This document shows positions 1 to 8,262 of a DNA stretch of 64,000 bases, piece by piece. Made by a program: the position numbers and the translations under genes. The DNA comes from Macrococcus sp. 19Msa1099. GTDB taxonomy: Bacteria > Bacillota > Bacilli > Staphylococcales > Staphylococcaceae. Under the pieces are notes generated by a model. The model worked only from the letters and a program-made list of their open reading frames with translations, made no database searches and was not told the origin of the DNA. Positions within the stretch are counted from its first letter, which is position 1; each line of letters opens with the position of its first letter. The stretch is from NCBI GenBank assembly GCA_019357535.2, contig CP079956.2, positions 62,001 to 126,000 of the forward strand, written 5' to 3'.

Positions 1-1508
1 TTTTCATTGTTTTCATTTACGTATGTTAAATCGAATTTTTCAGGCATTTGGAAATCAAGTTGCACAGTAGCACATTGATGACTTCTATTTAATGCATCTT
101 TAATATGAATATCAATCTTAGGACCGTAGAAAGCACCGTCACCTTCATTAATACTATAAGGTAGGTTTAAGTTATCTAAAACATTTGATAATGATTTTTC
201 AGCTTCTTCCCATAGACTTAATTCTCCTAGATATTTTTCTGGACGAGTCGATAGTTCTATTGAATATCCAAATCCAAAAATGTTATACAGGTAATCAATA
301 AGCTCTAATACATTTTTAACTTCCTCTTGAATTTGAGATTTCATTATAAAAATATGTGCATCATCTTGACAGAACGTTCTTACACGAAGTAATCCATTTA
401 AAGCTCCGCTAAACTCATGACGATGTACTTGTCCAAATTCAGCTATTCTAAGTGGTAAATCTTTATAAGATTTTAATTCATTTTTAAATATCAACATATG
501 ACCAGGACAATTCATAGGTTTTAATGCAAAATCATTATCATCAACCTTTGTAAAATACATATTTTCATGATAATGATCCCAATGTCCAGAAGCTTCCCAA
601 AGTCTTTGATTCATCATTAAAGGTGTTTTAACTTCTTGGTATCCTCTTTCTAATTGAATCTGTCTTAAAAACTCTTCCATTTTATTTTTAATGAACTGCC
701 CATTTGGTAGATAGAAGGGCATCCCTGGAGCTTCTTCGGAAAACATGAATAGTTTCAGTTGCTTACCTAGTTTTCTGTGATTTCTTTCATCCGCTTCTTT
801 TAAGAAGTCAAAATAATTATCTAATTCTTCTTTTGATGCAAATGCTACACCATATATACGCTGAAGCATCTTATTATTACTATCACCTTTCCAGTAAGCA
901 CCTGCAACTTTTGTTAATTTAAAGTGATTTACATATTTAGTACTTGGTACGTGTGGACCTGTACATAAGTCTGTAAATTCACCTTGTTGATATATTGAAA
1001 GTTGTTCTTCTTTATGGCTTTCTATGATATTCACTTTATAAGAATTATCTTTAAATACATTCTTAGCTTCTTCATAAGATACCTCAGAACGAATGAATGT
1101 AAGATTTTCTTTTTGAATTTTTTTCATTTCTTTTTCGATTTTACTTAAGTCACTCTCACTGATAGATTGATCTAAGTCTATATCATAATAAAAGCCATTT
1201 TCAATAACTGGTCCAATTGATAGTAGTGCATTTGGATAAATTCGTTTAATCGCTTGAGCTAAAATATGTGCTGTGGAGTGTCTTATCACTTCAATCCCTT
1301 CGGCAGTATTAATATTATAGAAACTAAGTTCTGAATCTTGATGGATGGGATAGGTCAAATCAACTAAGGTTCCATTGACGCGGCAAACAATGGCTTCCTT
1401 GAATAAAGAATTACTAATCGATTTTGCAACTTCACTTGCTAGAATTCCTTTCGGATATTCTTTTTTACTTCCATCTGGAAATTTGATACTAATTTGTTGA
1501 TTTGACAT
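1..1508 (-). CDS. thrS: Threonyl-tRNA synthetase, C-terminus beyond window
   Basis: Charges tRNA-Thr with threonine in the cytoplasm. About 502 codons are visible of the usual ~640, so the end of the catalytic core and the anticodon-binding domain lie outside the window. Reading from ATG at 1508: a TGS-type N-terminus, the editing-domain HSTAH motif near residue 73, DLCTGPH in the second half of the editing region, the zinc-site MNCPGHM near residue 330 and class II motif 2 (RIAEFGQVHRHEF) near 360. The reading frame is open to the window edge. A T-box leader precedes it, so expression should rise when uncharged tRNA-Thr accumulates. Whether this is the only chromosomal copy or an extra copy on a mobile replicon cannot be decided here. 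Confidence 0.96.
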   Translation of the reverse strand, partial: MSNQQISIKFPDGSKKEYPKGILASEVAKSISNSLFKEAIVCRVNGTLVDLTYPIHQDSELSFYNINTAEGIEVIRHSTAHILAQAIKRIYPNALLSIGPVIENGFYYDIDLDQSISESDLSKIEKEMKKIQKENLTFIRSEVSYEEAKNVFKDNSYKVNIIESHKEEQLSIYQQGEFTDLCTGPHVPSTKYVNHFKLTKVAGAYWKGDSNNKMLQRIYGVAFASKEELDNYFDFLKEADERNHRKLGKQLKLFMFSEEAPGMPFYLPNGQFIKNKMEEFLRQIQLERGYQEVKTPLMMNQRLWEASGHWDHYHENMYFTKVDDNDFALKPMNCPGHMLIFKNELKSYKDLPLRIAEFGQVHRHEFSGALNGLLRVRTFCQDDAHIFIMKSQIQEEVKNVLELIDYLYNIFGFGYSIELSTRPEKYLGELSLWEEAEKSLSNVLDNLNLPYSINEGDGAFYGPKIDIHIKDALNRSHQCATVQLDFQMPEKFDLTYVNENNE

Positions 1509-1522
1509 TTAAATCTCTCCCT

Positions 1523-1750
1523 AAATTTTATTTTTATAATAAAAAGACCCGTCCCTCAAAAAAGGGACGAGTCTTCTATTACCCGCGGTTCCACCCAAAA
1601 TTCCATCATTGATGATGACACTCTAGCATGTTTAACGTACATGAACGTGATATGTTTCCATATCATTTATAGTTAAGGTAGTAATTTTATTGTCTGATTT
1701 AGGAATCTCTCAGCAATTATTCCCTCTCTGTTAATCGATCAAATAAAATC
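1523..1750 (-). promoter_or_regulatory. T-box riboswitch (tRNA-Thr) of thrS
   Basis: On the minus strand the leader carries the T-box signature GGGTGGAACCGCGGG (plus-strand 1582-1596) followed by a GC-rich terminator hairpin and a T-run (1540-1576). Upstream is a stem I region with the CTGAGAGATTCC segment (about 1700-1715). An ACC triplet in the TTACTACCTTAAC segment near 1680 is a plausible Thr specifier; that assignment is inferred. Known T-boxes bind uncharged tRNA and switch from terminator to antiterminator. Confidence 0.93.
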
Positions 1751-1850
1751 ATGTCCTTGTGTGTAATATTAAATTAAACATATGATATATTTTATTGAAT
1801 ATTTTGTCAACATTTTCATTTTTAAAATTGAATATAAAAGGGGTCATAAA

Positions 1851-2468
1851 GTGCCTAAATTTAAAGGGATTATTATTGAGGGTTATTCATACACAGGAAA
1901 ATCATCTATATTTAATGAAATAAAGAAATTACAAACATTATCAAATAAAGAACGTTCAGCAGTCTATATTACAGAACACTACACTCAAATTCTCAATGTT
2001 AACAAACATGATGAGATAATTGAAATAACAAAAGATAATCATATTTCGTTATTAGAGTCGCATTTGAATTATTTGTCTCAACTATCGAATTGGATTAATA
2101 ATGAGATAAATCATGGTAAATCTTCTAGTGACCTTTACTATATGATTGAGAGATATCATTTAAATCATATAGTACATTTTGGAAATCATCATGAGATTAT
2201 TCAAATACAAAATAAATTAATGGAATTAAATCCACTTTGTGTTCTGTTAACTGTTTCTAAGAGTGAAATGAGCAAACGAATCCAGCTTAGATATCCGCAA
2301 ATAGGTAATCATGATTTAAAAAAAGAAATTGAAAAGTTTACACAAATTCAAGAGTACTATATAAAAGCTGTAAGCAATACAGTCATTCCGTATAAGATTG
2401 TAAATACTGATAGTATGGATTGGGAAGGTTTAGCGAGTCAAATTTATTCTCTTCATTGTGAAACTTGA
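1851..2468 (+). CDS. P-loop kinase-like protein
   Basis: A 205-residue protein with a Walker A P-loop close to the N-terminus (GYSYTGKS, residues 11-18), as in thymidylate or deoxynucleoside kinases and related small-molecule kinases. No diagnostic substrate motif is visible, so the substrate is unknown. The start is taken as GTG at 1851 because AAAGGGG lies about 7 bases upstream; an upstream ATG at 1782 would add 23 hydrophobic residues without a ribosome site. It is divergent from thrS. Its end overlaps the antisense remnant of a glyoxalase-like gene, suggesting a deletion junction just downstream. Confidence 0.7.
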   Translation: MPKFKGIIIEGYSYTGKSSIFNEIKKLQTLSNKERSAVYITEHYTQILNVNKHDEIIEITKDNHISLLESHLNYLSQLSNWINNEINHGKSSSDLYYMIERYHLNHIVHFGNHHEIIQIQNKLMELNPLCVLLTVSKSEMSKRIQLRYPQIGNHDLKKEIEKFTQIQEYYIKAVSNTVIPYKIVNTDSMDWEGLASQIYSLHCET

Positions 2469-2568
2469 ATCCACTTTGTAATCCTAAAGTGTGACGATAC
2501 CACTTCTCAGTTTTTTCAATATCACTAACTAGTAGTTTATTAAACAGTGGCATTCGATAAAATTCCAT
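2462..2568 (-). pseudogene. Glyoxalase/VOC-family gene remnant (N-terminus only)
   Basis: The first ~36 codons from 2568 read as the start of a VOC-superfamily protein (FNKLLVSDIEKTEKWY, then TLGLQSGFKF), preceded by a good ribosome site (AAGGAGGTGATTAC on the minus strand). After that the frame runs into the antisense of the kinase-like gene and loses resemblance to the family. VOC proteins are usually 110-140 residues, so this is a truncated 5' fragment with an intact initiation region, not a functional enzyme. Confidence 0.6.
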
Positions 2569-2761
2569 GTAATCACCTCCTTACTATAATCGTAAGGTAT
2601 AACGTGACGTTAAAGTAAAGAGTGAATTATGAAATAATCATAATATTACTTGGCTTCGCTTGAACAATAAATAGATGGTATAAATTAATATTAAGGCTAT
2701 GGTATAATTAACTGAATATTTAGTTTTCTAAGCGTAGTTGTTAATACATAGGAGGAAGAAA

Positions 2762-3217
2762 ATGAACTGGAAAGAAAATAGAATTCTATCAGTTAAGAAT
2801 GGTACGAATCCAATGGTAATAAAAGAACTGAAAGGAAGCTATGTTGTGTTTGGTGATGTACAATTTCTTCCAGGCTATTGTGTATTGCTTCCTAAAAGAG
2901 AGGTAAGATTATTGAATGATCTTACCATAGAAGAACGTCAAGATTATTTATTAGATATGAGCTTAGTAGGCGATGCGATGATGAAAGCATTGAATCCGAC
3001 AAGAGTGAATTACGAAATATTAGGTAACAAAGATCATTTTCTTCATGCACATTTGTTTCCAAGATATGAGTGGGAAGATGAGTCGGTGAAGTATATGCCA
3101 GTGTGGGCGTATGATGCTTCCAATTGGTCGAATGAAGAAACGGCTTACGATCCTGATAAACATGATGAAATTAGAAATAAGATAAAGAACGAACTTGAAC
3201 AGTTGTATAAAATATAA
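2762..3217 (+). CDS. HIT-family hydrolase
   Basis: A 151-residue protein with the histidine-triad-type motif HAHLFPRY near residues 95-102, where the central His of HIT nucleotide hydrolases and transferases attacks a phosphate. The last histidine of the classic HxHxH is replaced by Phe (HAHLF), as in some branch members. Such enzymes typically hydrolyse dinucleoside polyphosphates or nucleotidylyl conjugates; the substrate here is not determined. ATG 2762 was chosen over an ATG at 2738 because AGGAGGAAGAAA lies immediately upstream. A hairpin terminator follows within 10 bases. Confidence 0.8.
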   Translation: MNWKENRILSVKNGTNPMVIKELKGSYVVFGDVQFLPGYCVLLPKREVRLLNDLTIEERQDYLLDMSLVGDAMMKALNPTRVNYEILGNKDHFLHAHLFPRYEWEDESVKYMPVWAYDASNWSNEETAYDPDKHDEIRNKIKNELEQLYKI

Positions 3218-3223
3218 AATCAT

Positions 3224-3255
3224 AGTCGATATCATCATTTTGATATCGACTTTAA
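3224..3255 (+). terminator. Rho-independent terminator after HIT gene
   Basis: Perfect 11-bp inverted repeat AGTCGATATCA / TGATATCGACT (3224-3234 and 3241-3251) followed by TTTAATTATA. Confidence 0.75.
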
Positions 3256-3341
3256 TTATAATAAACCTCACTCTTAACCGATACGCTGAAAGTTATCACA
3301 AGTGATGAGTTTTTTTCTTAGAATTTAATATTTTAGTTAAT

Positions 3342-4408
3342 TTCGTTTGTCAAAATAAGCTAGACAATTTCTCATCTTCGATGAAACTCATAAATACTTC
3401 CAATGGTGTTTTATAGCCCAGCGATTTTCTAGGACGATGATTAATATTTTGAGCAACACTAATGATATGATCATCAGTGACTGAATTAAAGTCTAATTCT
3501 TTATCTAATCCACTGCGTCTAAGTATCCCGTTAGAATGTTCATTCAATCCACGTTGCGACGGAGTGCCGGGGTCAGCAAAGAATATCGAGATATCGTGTC
3601 GGTTACAGATTGTTTTCCAGTTGGAGAACTCCTTACCACAATCGAAAGTAATCGATTTAAATATATGAGCAGGTAAAGCTGAAAACATAGAGTGAAGCGC
3701 ATCTTCAATATCATCTGCCTTGCGACCTTGAGGTCGTATAGTGATAATCATCTTAGAGATCCTTTCTACTAAGGTTATGACAGCACTCCCATGATTACGG
3801 CCAATGATAGTGTCACCTTCAAGATGACCAAATTCTTGAAAGAAGAAAGGAAATTCTTATATTCTTTCAGAAATGTGTCTTTTGAAAGCCTGTCTACCTC
3901 TTTTTTCACAATGACCATTTGGCTTCCTTTTACCTTTCATAGGTAAAGATTGTACCGAAAAGACGTTTTCCTTAAACATTCTATAAAGAGTTTTTACAGA
4001 ACAATCAATCGGGTGTTCACCTCTGCCAATAATAGTGTCAGGTGTCCAGCCATCGGCTACTTTTTCTCGAATATAAGCTGACTGATTTTCTGGAAGTACT
4101 ATTCTATGTCTGCCACAATTTGATTTTCTTTGCTTATACTCCTGGTAATATTCCAGTGCAGTTATACCTGTCTTAAGTGCATTTATTACGTTATAAATTG
4201 TCTGTCTTGATCGTTTCAATCTCTTTGCGATTTCTTTTACCGAAAGATCTTGATGATAATATGATTCTATGAACGTGAGTTCATCCGTGTTAAGATGTTT
4301 ATAGGCTATTCTGTACTCACTCCTTATGTTTTCTTTGGTCGGAAATACATATTGAGTTTAGCACAGAAGGCTTTTTTAGTTGTCTAGCTTAATTTTACAA
4401 TCGACGAA
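3342..4408 (-). mobile_element. IS30-family element, copy 1 (inactive)
   Basis: About 1.07 kb, nearly identical to the copies at 25.9, 32.8 and 57.4 kb. Left end TTCGTTTGTCAAAATAAGC; right end TTAATTTTACAATCGACGAA. The ends form imperfect inverted repeats sharing TAAGCTAGACAA. It abuts the 3' part of a plasmid rep gene on its right, so it marks a recombination or deletion junction. Confidence 0.9.
3350..4309 (-). pseudogene. IS30-family transposase, killed by nonsense and start loss
   Basis: Aligns over the full 960 bp with the intact 319-residue transposases elsewhere in the window, without indels. Two lesions are visible: the start codon is ATA (plus-strand TAT at 4307-4309 instead of CAT) and a Glu codon in the IEEFPF segment has become TAA (plus-strand TTA at 3857-3859). 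The DDE catalytic region in the C-terminal half is otherwise preserved. It could still be mobilised in trans by the intact copies if its ends are functional. Confidence 0.9.
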
Positions 4409-4603
4409 GTAAAAAAGATTAAAAGGAATAGGGAAGTTAGTGCATTGGTATTCACATTCTTACCACAAAAAAATATAAAGCCAGTAGCGTCAAATAATAA
4501 ATCAGATAATAATGCTGAGGAGTTACAGTTTTTAGCTAACAGCTTACACTTAGGTGATAATCTAGAGAATAATCCATTATATTCTGCATTAAAAAATAAT
4601 TAA
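4409..4603 (+). pseudogene. 3' fragment of a Rep_3-family plasmid initiator
   Basis: Immediately right of the IS30 end an open frame of 64 codons runs to TAA at 4601. It begins VKKIKRNREVSALVFTF, which matches the C-terminal winged-helix region of the intact Rep_3 protein at 31.1-31.9 kb (INKIKRGRKISHLEFTF). The 5' two thirds are absent on the other side of the IS, so the gene was cut by an IS-mediated deletion or cointegration and not by a simple insertion. This is the footprint of a second Rep_3 replicon. Confidence 0.72.
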
Positions 4604-4641
4604 ACCCTAAAATCTTATGCTCATAAGATTTTAGGGTTTTA
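4602..4641. terminator. Bidirectional hairpin terminator
   Basis: Inverted repeat AAACCCTAAAATCTTATG / CATAAGATTTTAGGGTTT (4602-4619 and 4622-4639) between the convergent rep fragment and the partition operon. A- and T-rich flanks allow termination in both directions. Confidence 0.85.
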
Positions 4642-4644
4642 TCA

Positions 4645-5271
4645 TTAACCATTTATTGTTATTAATCTATTTTTAGTATTCTCTAGTTTCTTTAACAGAT
4701 ATGTCGCTTCTCTATATCTCTTTTCCCTAACTAAAGCATCAACTAACCTAGCTGTGTTATTTTTGTTCAGTTTTAACTTCGCATTATTCTCTTTGACATT
4801 CATATAGCTTGTGACAATACGATTATAGTCCTTTTCATATAAACTTTTAATAAAAACATTTTCTAACCTATCTTCTCTTTGATTTAGAGACCTTATAACA
4901 GTAACAATCAGATTAGCTACACTATATAGTAATAGCACCGCACTTGATCCAACAAATAGCACTTTAAAGAGCAACTTATTATAGTCAGTGATAATGAGTA
5001 ACATTTTAATTGCTTCTTCATTCTTAATATCTTTTAAGACGCCAGGCGTCAAATGTACCATATTAACGATATACAGTACTAAACAAAGTAAAGCTGTAGA
5101 GAGAATGAAGAGTAATGAACTTTTTATGACTTGTTTTTTATCTATCCATTCTAAACCGTAGTGAAATAATAGTTTATTTATCAATGTGATCGCTATAAAT
5201 GTCGGAATTAATCCACATGCAAGAAATAATGATGTAATCATAAGGTATATAGCATCAATTGTTTCCATCAT
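4645..5271 (-). CDS. Three-TM membrane protein of the partition operon
   Basis: A 208-residue protein not recognised by family. Hydrophobic segments at about residues 6-32, 48-72 and 103-128 predict three transmembrane helices; the last ~75 residues are hydrophilic and helical with many Lys, Arg and Glu. Its ATG overlaps the stop of the preceding gene by one base (TAATG), so translation is probably coupled to the ParA operon. A terminator follows directly. The position suggests a plasmid maintenance role, which is inference from context only. Confidence 0.65.
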   Translation of the reverse strand: MMETIDAIYLMITSLFLACGLIPTFIAITLINKLLFHYGLEWIDKKQVIKSSLLFILSTALLCLVLYIVNMVHLTPGVLKDIKNEEAIKMLLIITDYNKLLFKVLFVGSSAVLLLYSVANLIVTVIRSLNQREDRLENVFIKSLYEKDYNRIVTSYMNVKENNAKLKLNKNNTARLVDALVREKRYREATYLLKKLENTKNRLITING

Positions 5272-5588
5272 TATTCACCTCTCTTTGAATACTCTTCTAA
5301 AAGGTCTTTTATCACTTTCTCTTTAGAAAGATCTGAATACTCAGGTATATAATCATCAATCATTCTATATAGACTTACCGCTTTTTCATAGATTTCAATT
5401 TTAGGATATCTGTTTTTATCTTTTAACTCATTAACCGTATCGTCTGTATGTTTGAAAACTTTGCTAGTAATTCTATTTTTTACTGATGGATAGACCTTTT
5501 CTTTCTTCTCAGCAGAAACTAATTTATCATCCATAATACTTGATGGCGGAGTGGGACTTTTTATATTTTTATTCCAGCTCTTAGACAT
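5271..5588 (-). CDS. Small charged protein downstream of ParA, possible partition partner
   Basis: A 105-residue, Lys/Glu-rich, mostly hydrophilic protein with no recognised domain. The middle (VKNRITSKVFKHTDDTVNEL) is followed by a helical C-terminus. It lies 3 bp after parA in the same operon, where Type Ib systems place the small DNA-binding ParB/ParG-like adaptor. The assignment as adaptor is inferred from size, charge and position and not from a motif. Confidence 0.6.
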   Translation of the reverse strand: MSKSWNKNIKSPTPPSSIMDDKLVSAEKKEKVYPSVKNRITSKVFKHTDDTVNELKDKNRYPKIEIYEKAVSLYRMIDDYIPEYSDLSKEKVIKDLLEEYSKRGE

Positions 5589-5591
5589 ATC

Positions 5592-6410
5592 CTATTCCTC
5601 ACTTTCTATTTTTTCTATTCGCTCTAAAGTCTCTTTTACAGCATTTTCATACATATGTAATGTCTTTTTGTCATATGGCAGGTGTTCTGTTATGCCATAT
5701 TTACCCCAAGCAATTACACGTTTAGAACGTCTTATAATATGTTCGTATACATCTTCTTCAAACTCTGCTCGCAGCTCTGCTTCTACCTGTTCTACAGTGC
5801 TTCCATTAGGATCTATGAGATAGGGTAGTATACCAATTAATTCAATATTCTCATTATATTGAAGCATAGATCCCACATAGTTATAGATTTTTCGAGTAGA
5901 GTTTGCGCTTGCTTCTTCAGTCTGTGTAGTAATTATCATATAGTCACTACAGCAGATAGCATTTGTCGTTGTTATTCCTGTTGATGGTCTCGTATCAAAA
6001 ATGACATAATCATATTTTTCTTTAATGTCCTTTAGAAGTGTATAGAAAAGATAGTATCTCGCTTTTTTATCTTTCAGCTCCTCCACAACATACGTGTCAA
6101 ATTGCTCTAACTCCCACGAACCATGTAGTAAATCTACATTATCGTGAATTGTGATAATCGCATCTTCTATCGTTTTTTCAAAGTTACTATCCACTGCATT
6201 CTTTATTGATTGAAGCAGTTCTGTCTCTGGTTCCATTTCTTCTTTATGAAAAGTACGTTTTAATTTCTCTGTAACATCTGCCTGAGGGTCTGAGTCAATA
6301 ACAAGTATCTTTTTATCGTATTTTGTCGATAGAATGTATGTCAGTAATTCAACATAAGTTGACTTTCCAACTCCACCTTTAAAATTACCAACTGTAATCG
6401 TCTTAGTCAT
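5592..6410 (-). CDS. parA: ParA-family partition ATPase
   Basis: A 272-residue Walker-type ATPase that segregates low-copy plasmids. The deviant Walker A GNFKGGVGKST is at residues 7-17, followed by LVIDSDPQADVT (motif A', about residues 43-54) and YVIFDTRPS (Walker B). No N-terminal DNA-binding extension is present, as in Type Ib ParA. ATG 6410 is preferred over 6431 because TAGGAGGT precedes it by about 9 bases. It leads a three-gene operon with two small downstream genes. A palindrome just upstream is a likely operator or centromere site. Confidence 0.92.
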   Translation of the reverse strand: MTKTITVGNFKGGVGKSTYVELLTYILSTKYDKKILVIDSDPQADVTEKLKRTFHKEEMEPETELLQSIKNAVDSNFEKTIEDAIITIHDNVDLLHGSWELEQFDTYVVEELKDKKARYYLFYTLLKDIKEKYDYVIFDTRPSTGITTTNAICCSDYMIITTQTEEASANSTRKIYNYVGSMLQYNENIELIGILPYLIDPNGSTVEQVEAELRAEFEEDVYEHIIRRSKRVIAWGKYGITEHLPYDKKTLHMYENAVKETLERIEKIESEE

Positions 6411-6430
6411 CTGATAATACCTCCTACTCA

Positions 6431-6464
6431 TATTGTATACTGTTGTACACTATGGTGTACAAAT
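6431..6464. promoter_or_regulatory. Palindromic operator/parS-like site upstream of parA
   Basis: Perfect inverted repeat TTGTACAC-TATG-GTGTACAA at 6443-6462, preceded by a related half-site TTGTATAC (6433-6440). It sits just ahead of the parA ribosome site, the usual place for autoregulatory or centromere sites of ParA operons. Function is inferred. Confidence 0.6.
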
Positions 6465-6628
6465 AATGTTAATGTAATTATATATTCTTAAATAAATATT
6501 GTAAAGTAAATTTATACATAATTTCTCTTAAGCATTGATATTATTTTGATTGTGGAGCATAAATGATATAATAAAAATACATATTATAGTAATGTGATAT
6601 ATATTTTTATTTATACTGAGGTGATTTC

Positions 6629-7108
6629 TTGGATGAGTTAGAAAATGATATTGAAAGATTAAAAAAAATTATAGAGAATCTTTTAGAGAGGACTAAATAT
6701 TATTCTGCAACAGAGTTTAACTGCAATGAAGTTCCAGTAGGTACATTTTTTAAGTTCAGACAGTCTGAAGGGAAAGAGCTGTTTCATTATCAGGCAGATA
6801 CTTTATATAAGATAGCTAGACGTATAGATCACCTGGATAAAGAGTCGAATACAGCTCAGAGTTTCAGGAAAGAAGTTACTGCATTTAAGCAACGCTGGAT
6901 TTTAAAGGAGATAAAAAGAAAAGGAAATATATCGAGGATTAACTACCACACTTTAAAAAAATTCAGAAGTAAAAACTCGATGAATAGCTACAGCATCAAT
7001 ACATTAATAACTCATGCAGAAAACATCCAGAAAGTATCTAACACACACACCAATACACCTGAAAAAGGAAAGGATGACGTAAATGGACAAAGAAAGTTTA
7101 TTGAGTAA
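6629..7108 (+). CDS. Unrecognised cytoplasmic protein, first gene of AAA+ operon
   Basis: A 159-residue protein starting at TTG, supported by GAGGTGATT five bases upstream. The N-terminus is helical (DELENDIERLKKIIENLLER), followed by a compact region containing VPVGTFFKFRQSEGKELF, and a basic C-terminus. No family recognised. It overlaps the next gene by 26 bp, and that gene overlaps the AAA+ gene start region, so the three are probably co-translated. It may be a transfer or plasmid-maintenance component; evidence is context only. Confidence 0.65.
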   Translation: MDELENDIERLKKIIENLLERTKYYSATEFNCNEVPVGTFFKFRQSEGKELFHYQADTLYKIARRIDHLDKESNTAQSFRKEVTAFKQRWILKEIKRKGNISRINYHTLKKFRSKNSMNSYSINTLITHAENIQKVSNTHTNTPEKGKDDVNGQRKFIE

Positions 7109-8261
7109 AAACAATAAGGATCTGACTAAGGAAGAAAAGAAAGAAAAGAAACGTATAAAAAAAGAAGAGAGAACCAAAGCAAGGCAGAGAAGAAAAAATA
7201 AAAGAAGAAAAGTTAAGGATACAAAAGAAAACTTTTATACGTTAGGTGGACGTTTTGGTGATAGAGATCCTCGAACTAAAGGTGGGATCAGAACACTCTA
7301 TATTCGAAAACTAACAAATATATTATTAATATCAGGGCTGATATTACTGATTATACAAGTTGCTAGAATGGTAGATTATCAAACAAATAACAGTACACCA
7401 GTAGGAACAGACATAACCTTTGAAAAATCTGGTGCAACCGTTAAGATTTCTGATATATGGACTGATAAAAAGAGAGAGGTTACAGTGGTTAAACTTAAAT
7501 ATAGTAATAAAGCTAGAGAAGTTCTTAGTCTCAGCGGTGATAAGTATAATCTGTACTTCCTTCATACAACACGACACAAGCCAGATATTGAGATGAAATA
7601 TGGCTTATTAGGTTCTGAAGGAGACGGTTATCTATTTATCAAAGGAAAGCTAGACAAAAGAGCTTATGAAATAGTTATGGCGAACGCTTTAGAGGTTATA
7701 TACGAAGATAACAAAGACAAGAGGTCTATAGATATTAAGAAGTTACAAGATAAAGCTATAGAAGAAACGATTAGTAATGCTAGTTACACAGAAGCTAAGC
7801 AGGAAAGTATATTCAATAAAATGTTTCAAAGTAACAAAAAAGCACCCAAGAACGATATTATAAATTTCAGAATTAATGCATTTAGTGAAAATACAAAGGT
7901 ATATGACGGATCATTCTTAACTAAAGATGGTGATATTGATTATGGAAAAGTAGTAAGTAAGACTTCTCTGTCACATGCTGTAAAGAAACTTGAAGAAACA
8001 CTAAAAAATGAAAAATTAGAAAGACAATCATATACAGTGAGTTTAGAAGAATACAAAGACAGACTAAAAAGAGATAAAGATAATAAAGATGCTGCTGACT
8101 CAGTGAAACGAATTACAAAGAATATAGAAGAAAAAGACGAGCTAATCGAAGCACTAGAAAAAGAGATTGACGTATATAAAAATGCCTCGTTCTCAAAAGA
8201 TAATTTTGGGAATATGCAAGAAAAGTTTAAATACTTTGATAAGCAGAAAGCGGGGTACTGA
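7083..8261 (+). CDS. Single-pass membrane protein with basic N-terminus and coiled-coil tail
   Basis: A 392-residue protein. Residues 1-50 are extremely Lys/Arg-rich, one transmembrane helix lies at about residues 78-96 (LLISGLILLIIQVA), an extracytoplasmic domain follows (about 100-240) and the last ~120 residues form a charged coiled coil. The architecture (cytoplasmic basic tail, TM, external domain) resembles scaffold proteins of Gram-positive type IV secretion systems, but no family motif was recognised. It overlaps its upstream neighbour and is separated by one base from the ClpB-like gene. Confidence 0.68.
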   Translation: MDKESLLSKNNKDLTKEEKKEKKRIKKEERTKARQRRKNKRRKVKDTKENFYTLGGRFGDRDPRTKGGIRTLYIRKLTNILLISGLILLIIQVARMVDYQTNNSTPVGTDITFEKSGATVKISDIWTDKKREVTVVKLKYSNKAREVLSLSGDKYNLYFLHTTRHKPDIEMKYGLLGSEGDGYLFIKGKLDKRAYEIVMANALEVIYEDNKDKRSIDIKKLQDKAIEETISNASYTEAKQESIFNKMFQSNKKAPKNDIINFRINAFSENTKVYDGSFLTKDGDIDYGKVVSKTSLSHAVKKLEETLKNEKLERQSYTVSLEEYKDRLKRDKDNKDAADSVKRITKNIEEKDELIEALEKEIDVYKNASFSKDNFGNMQEKFKYFDKQKAGY

Positions 8262-8262
8262 T

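Noticed and set aside
3020-3271. 83-codon minus-strand frame opposite the HIT gene
   Set aside because: Antisense to a well-supported gene and crossing its terminator.
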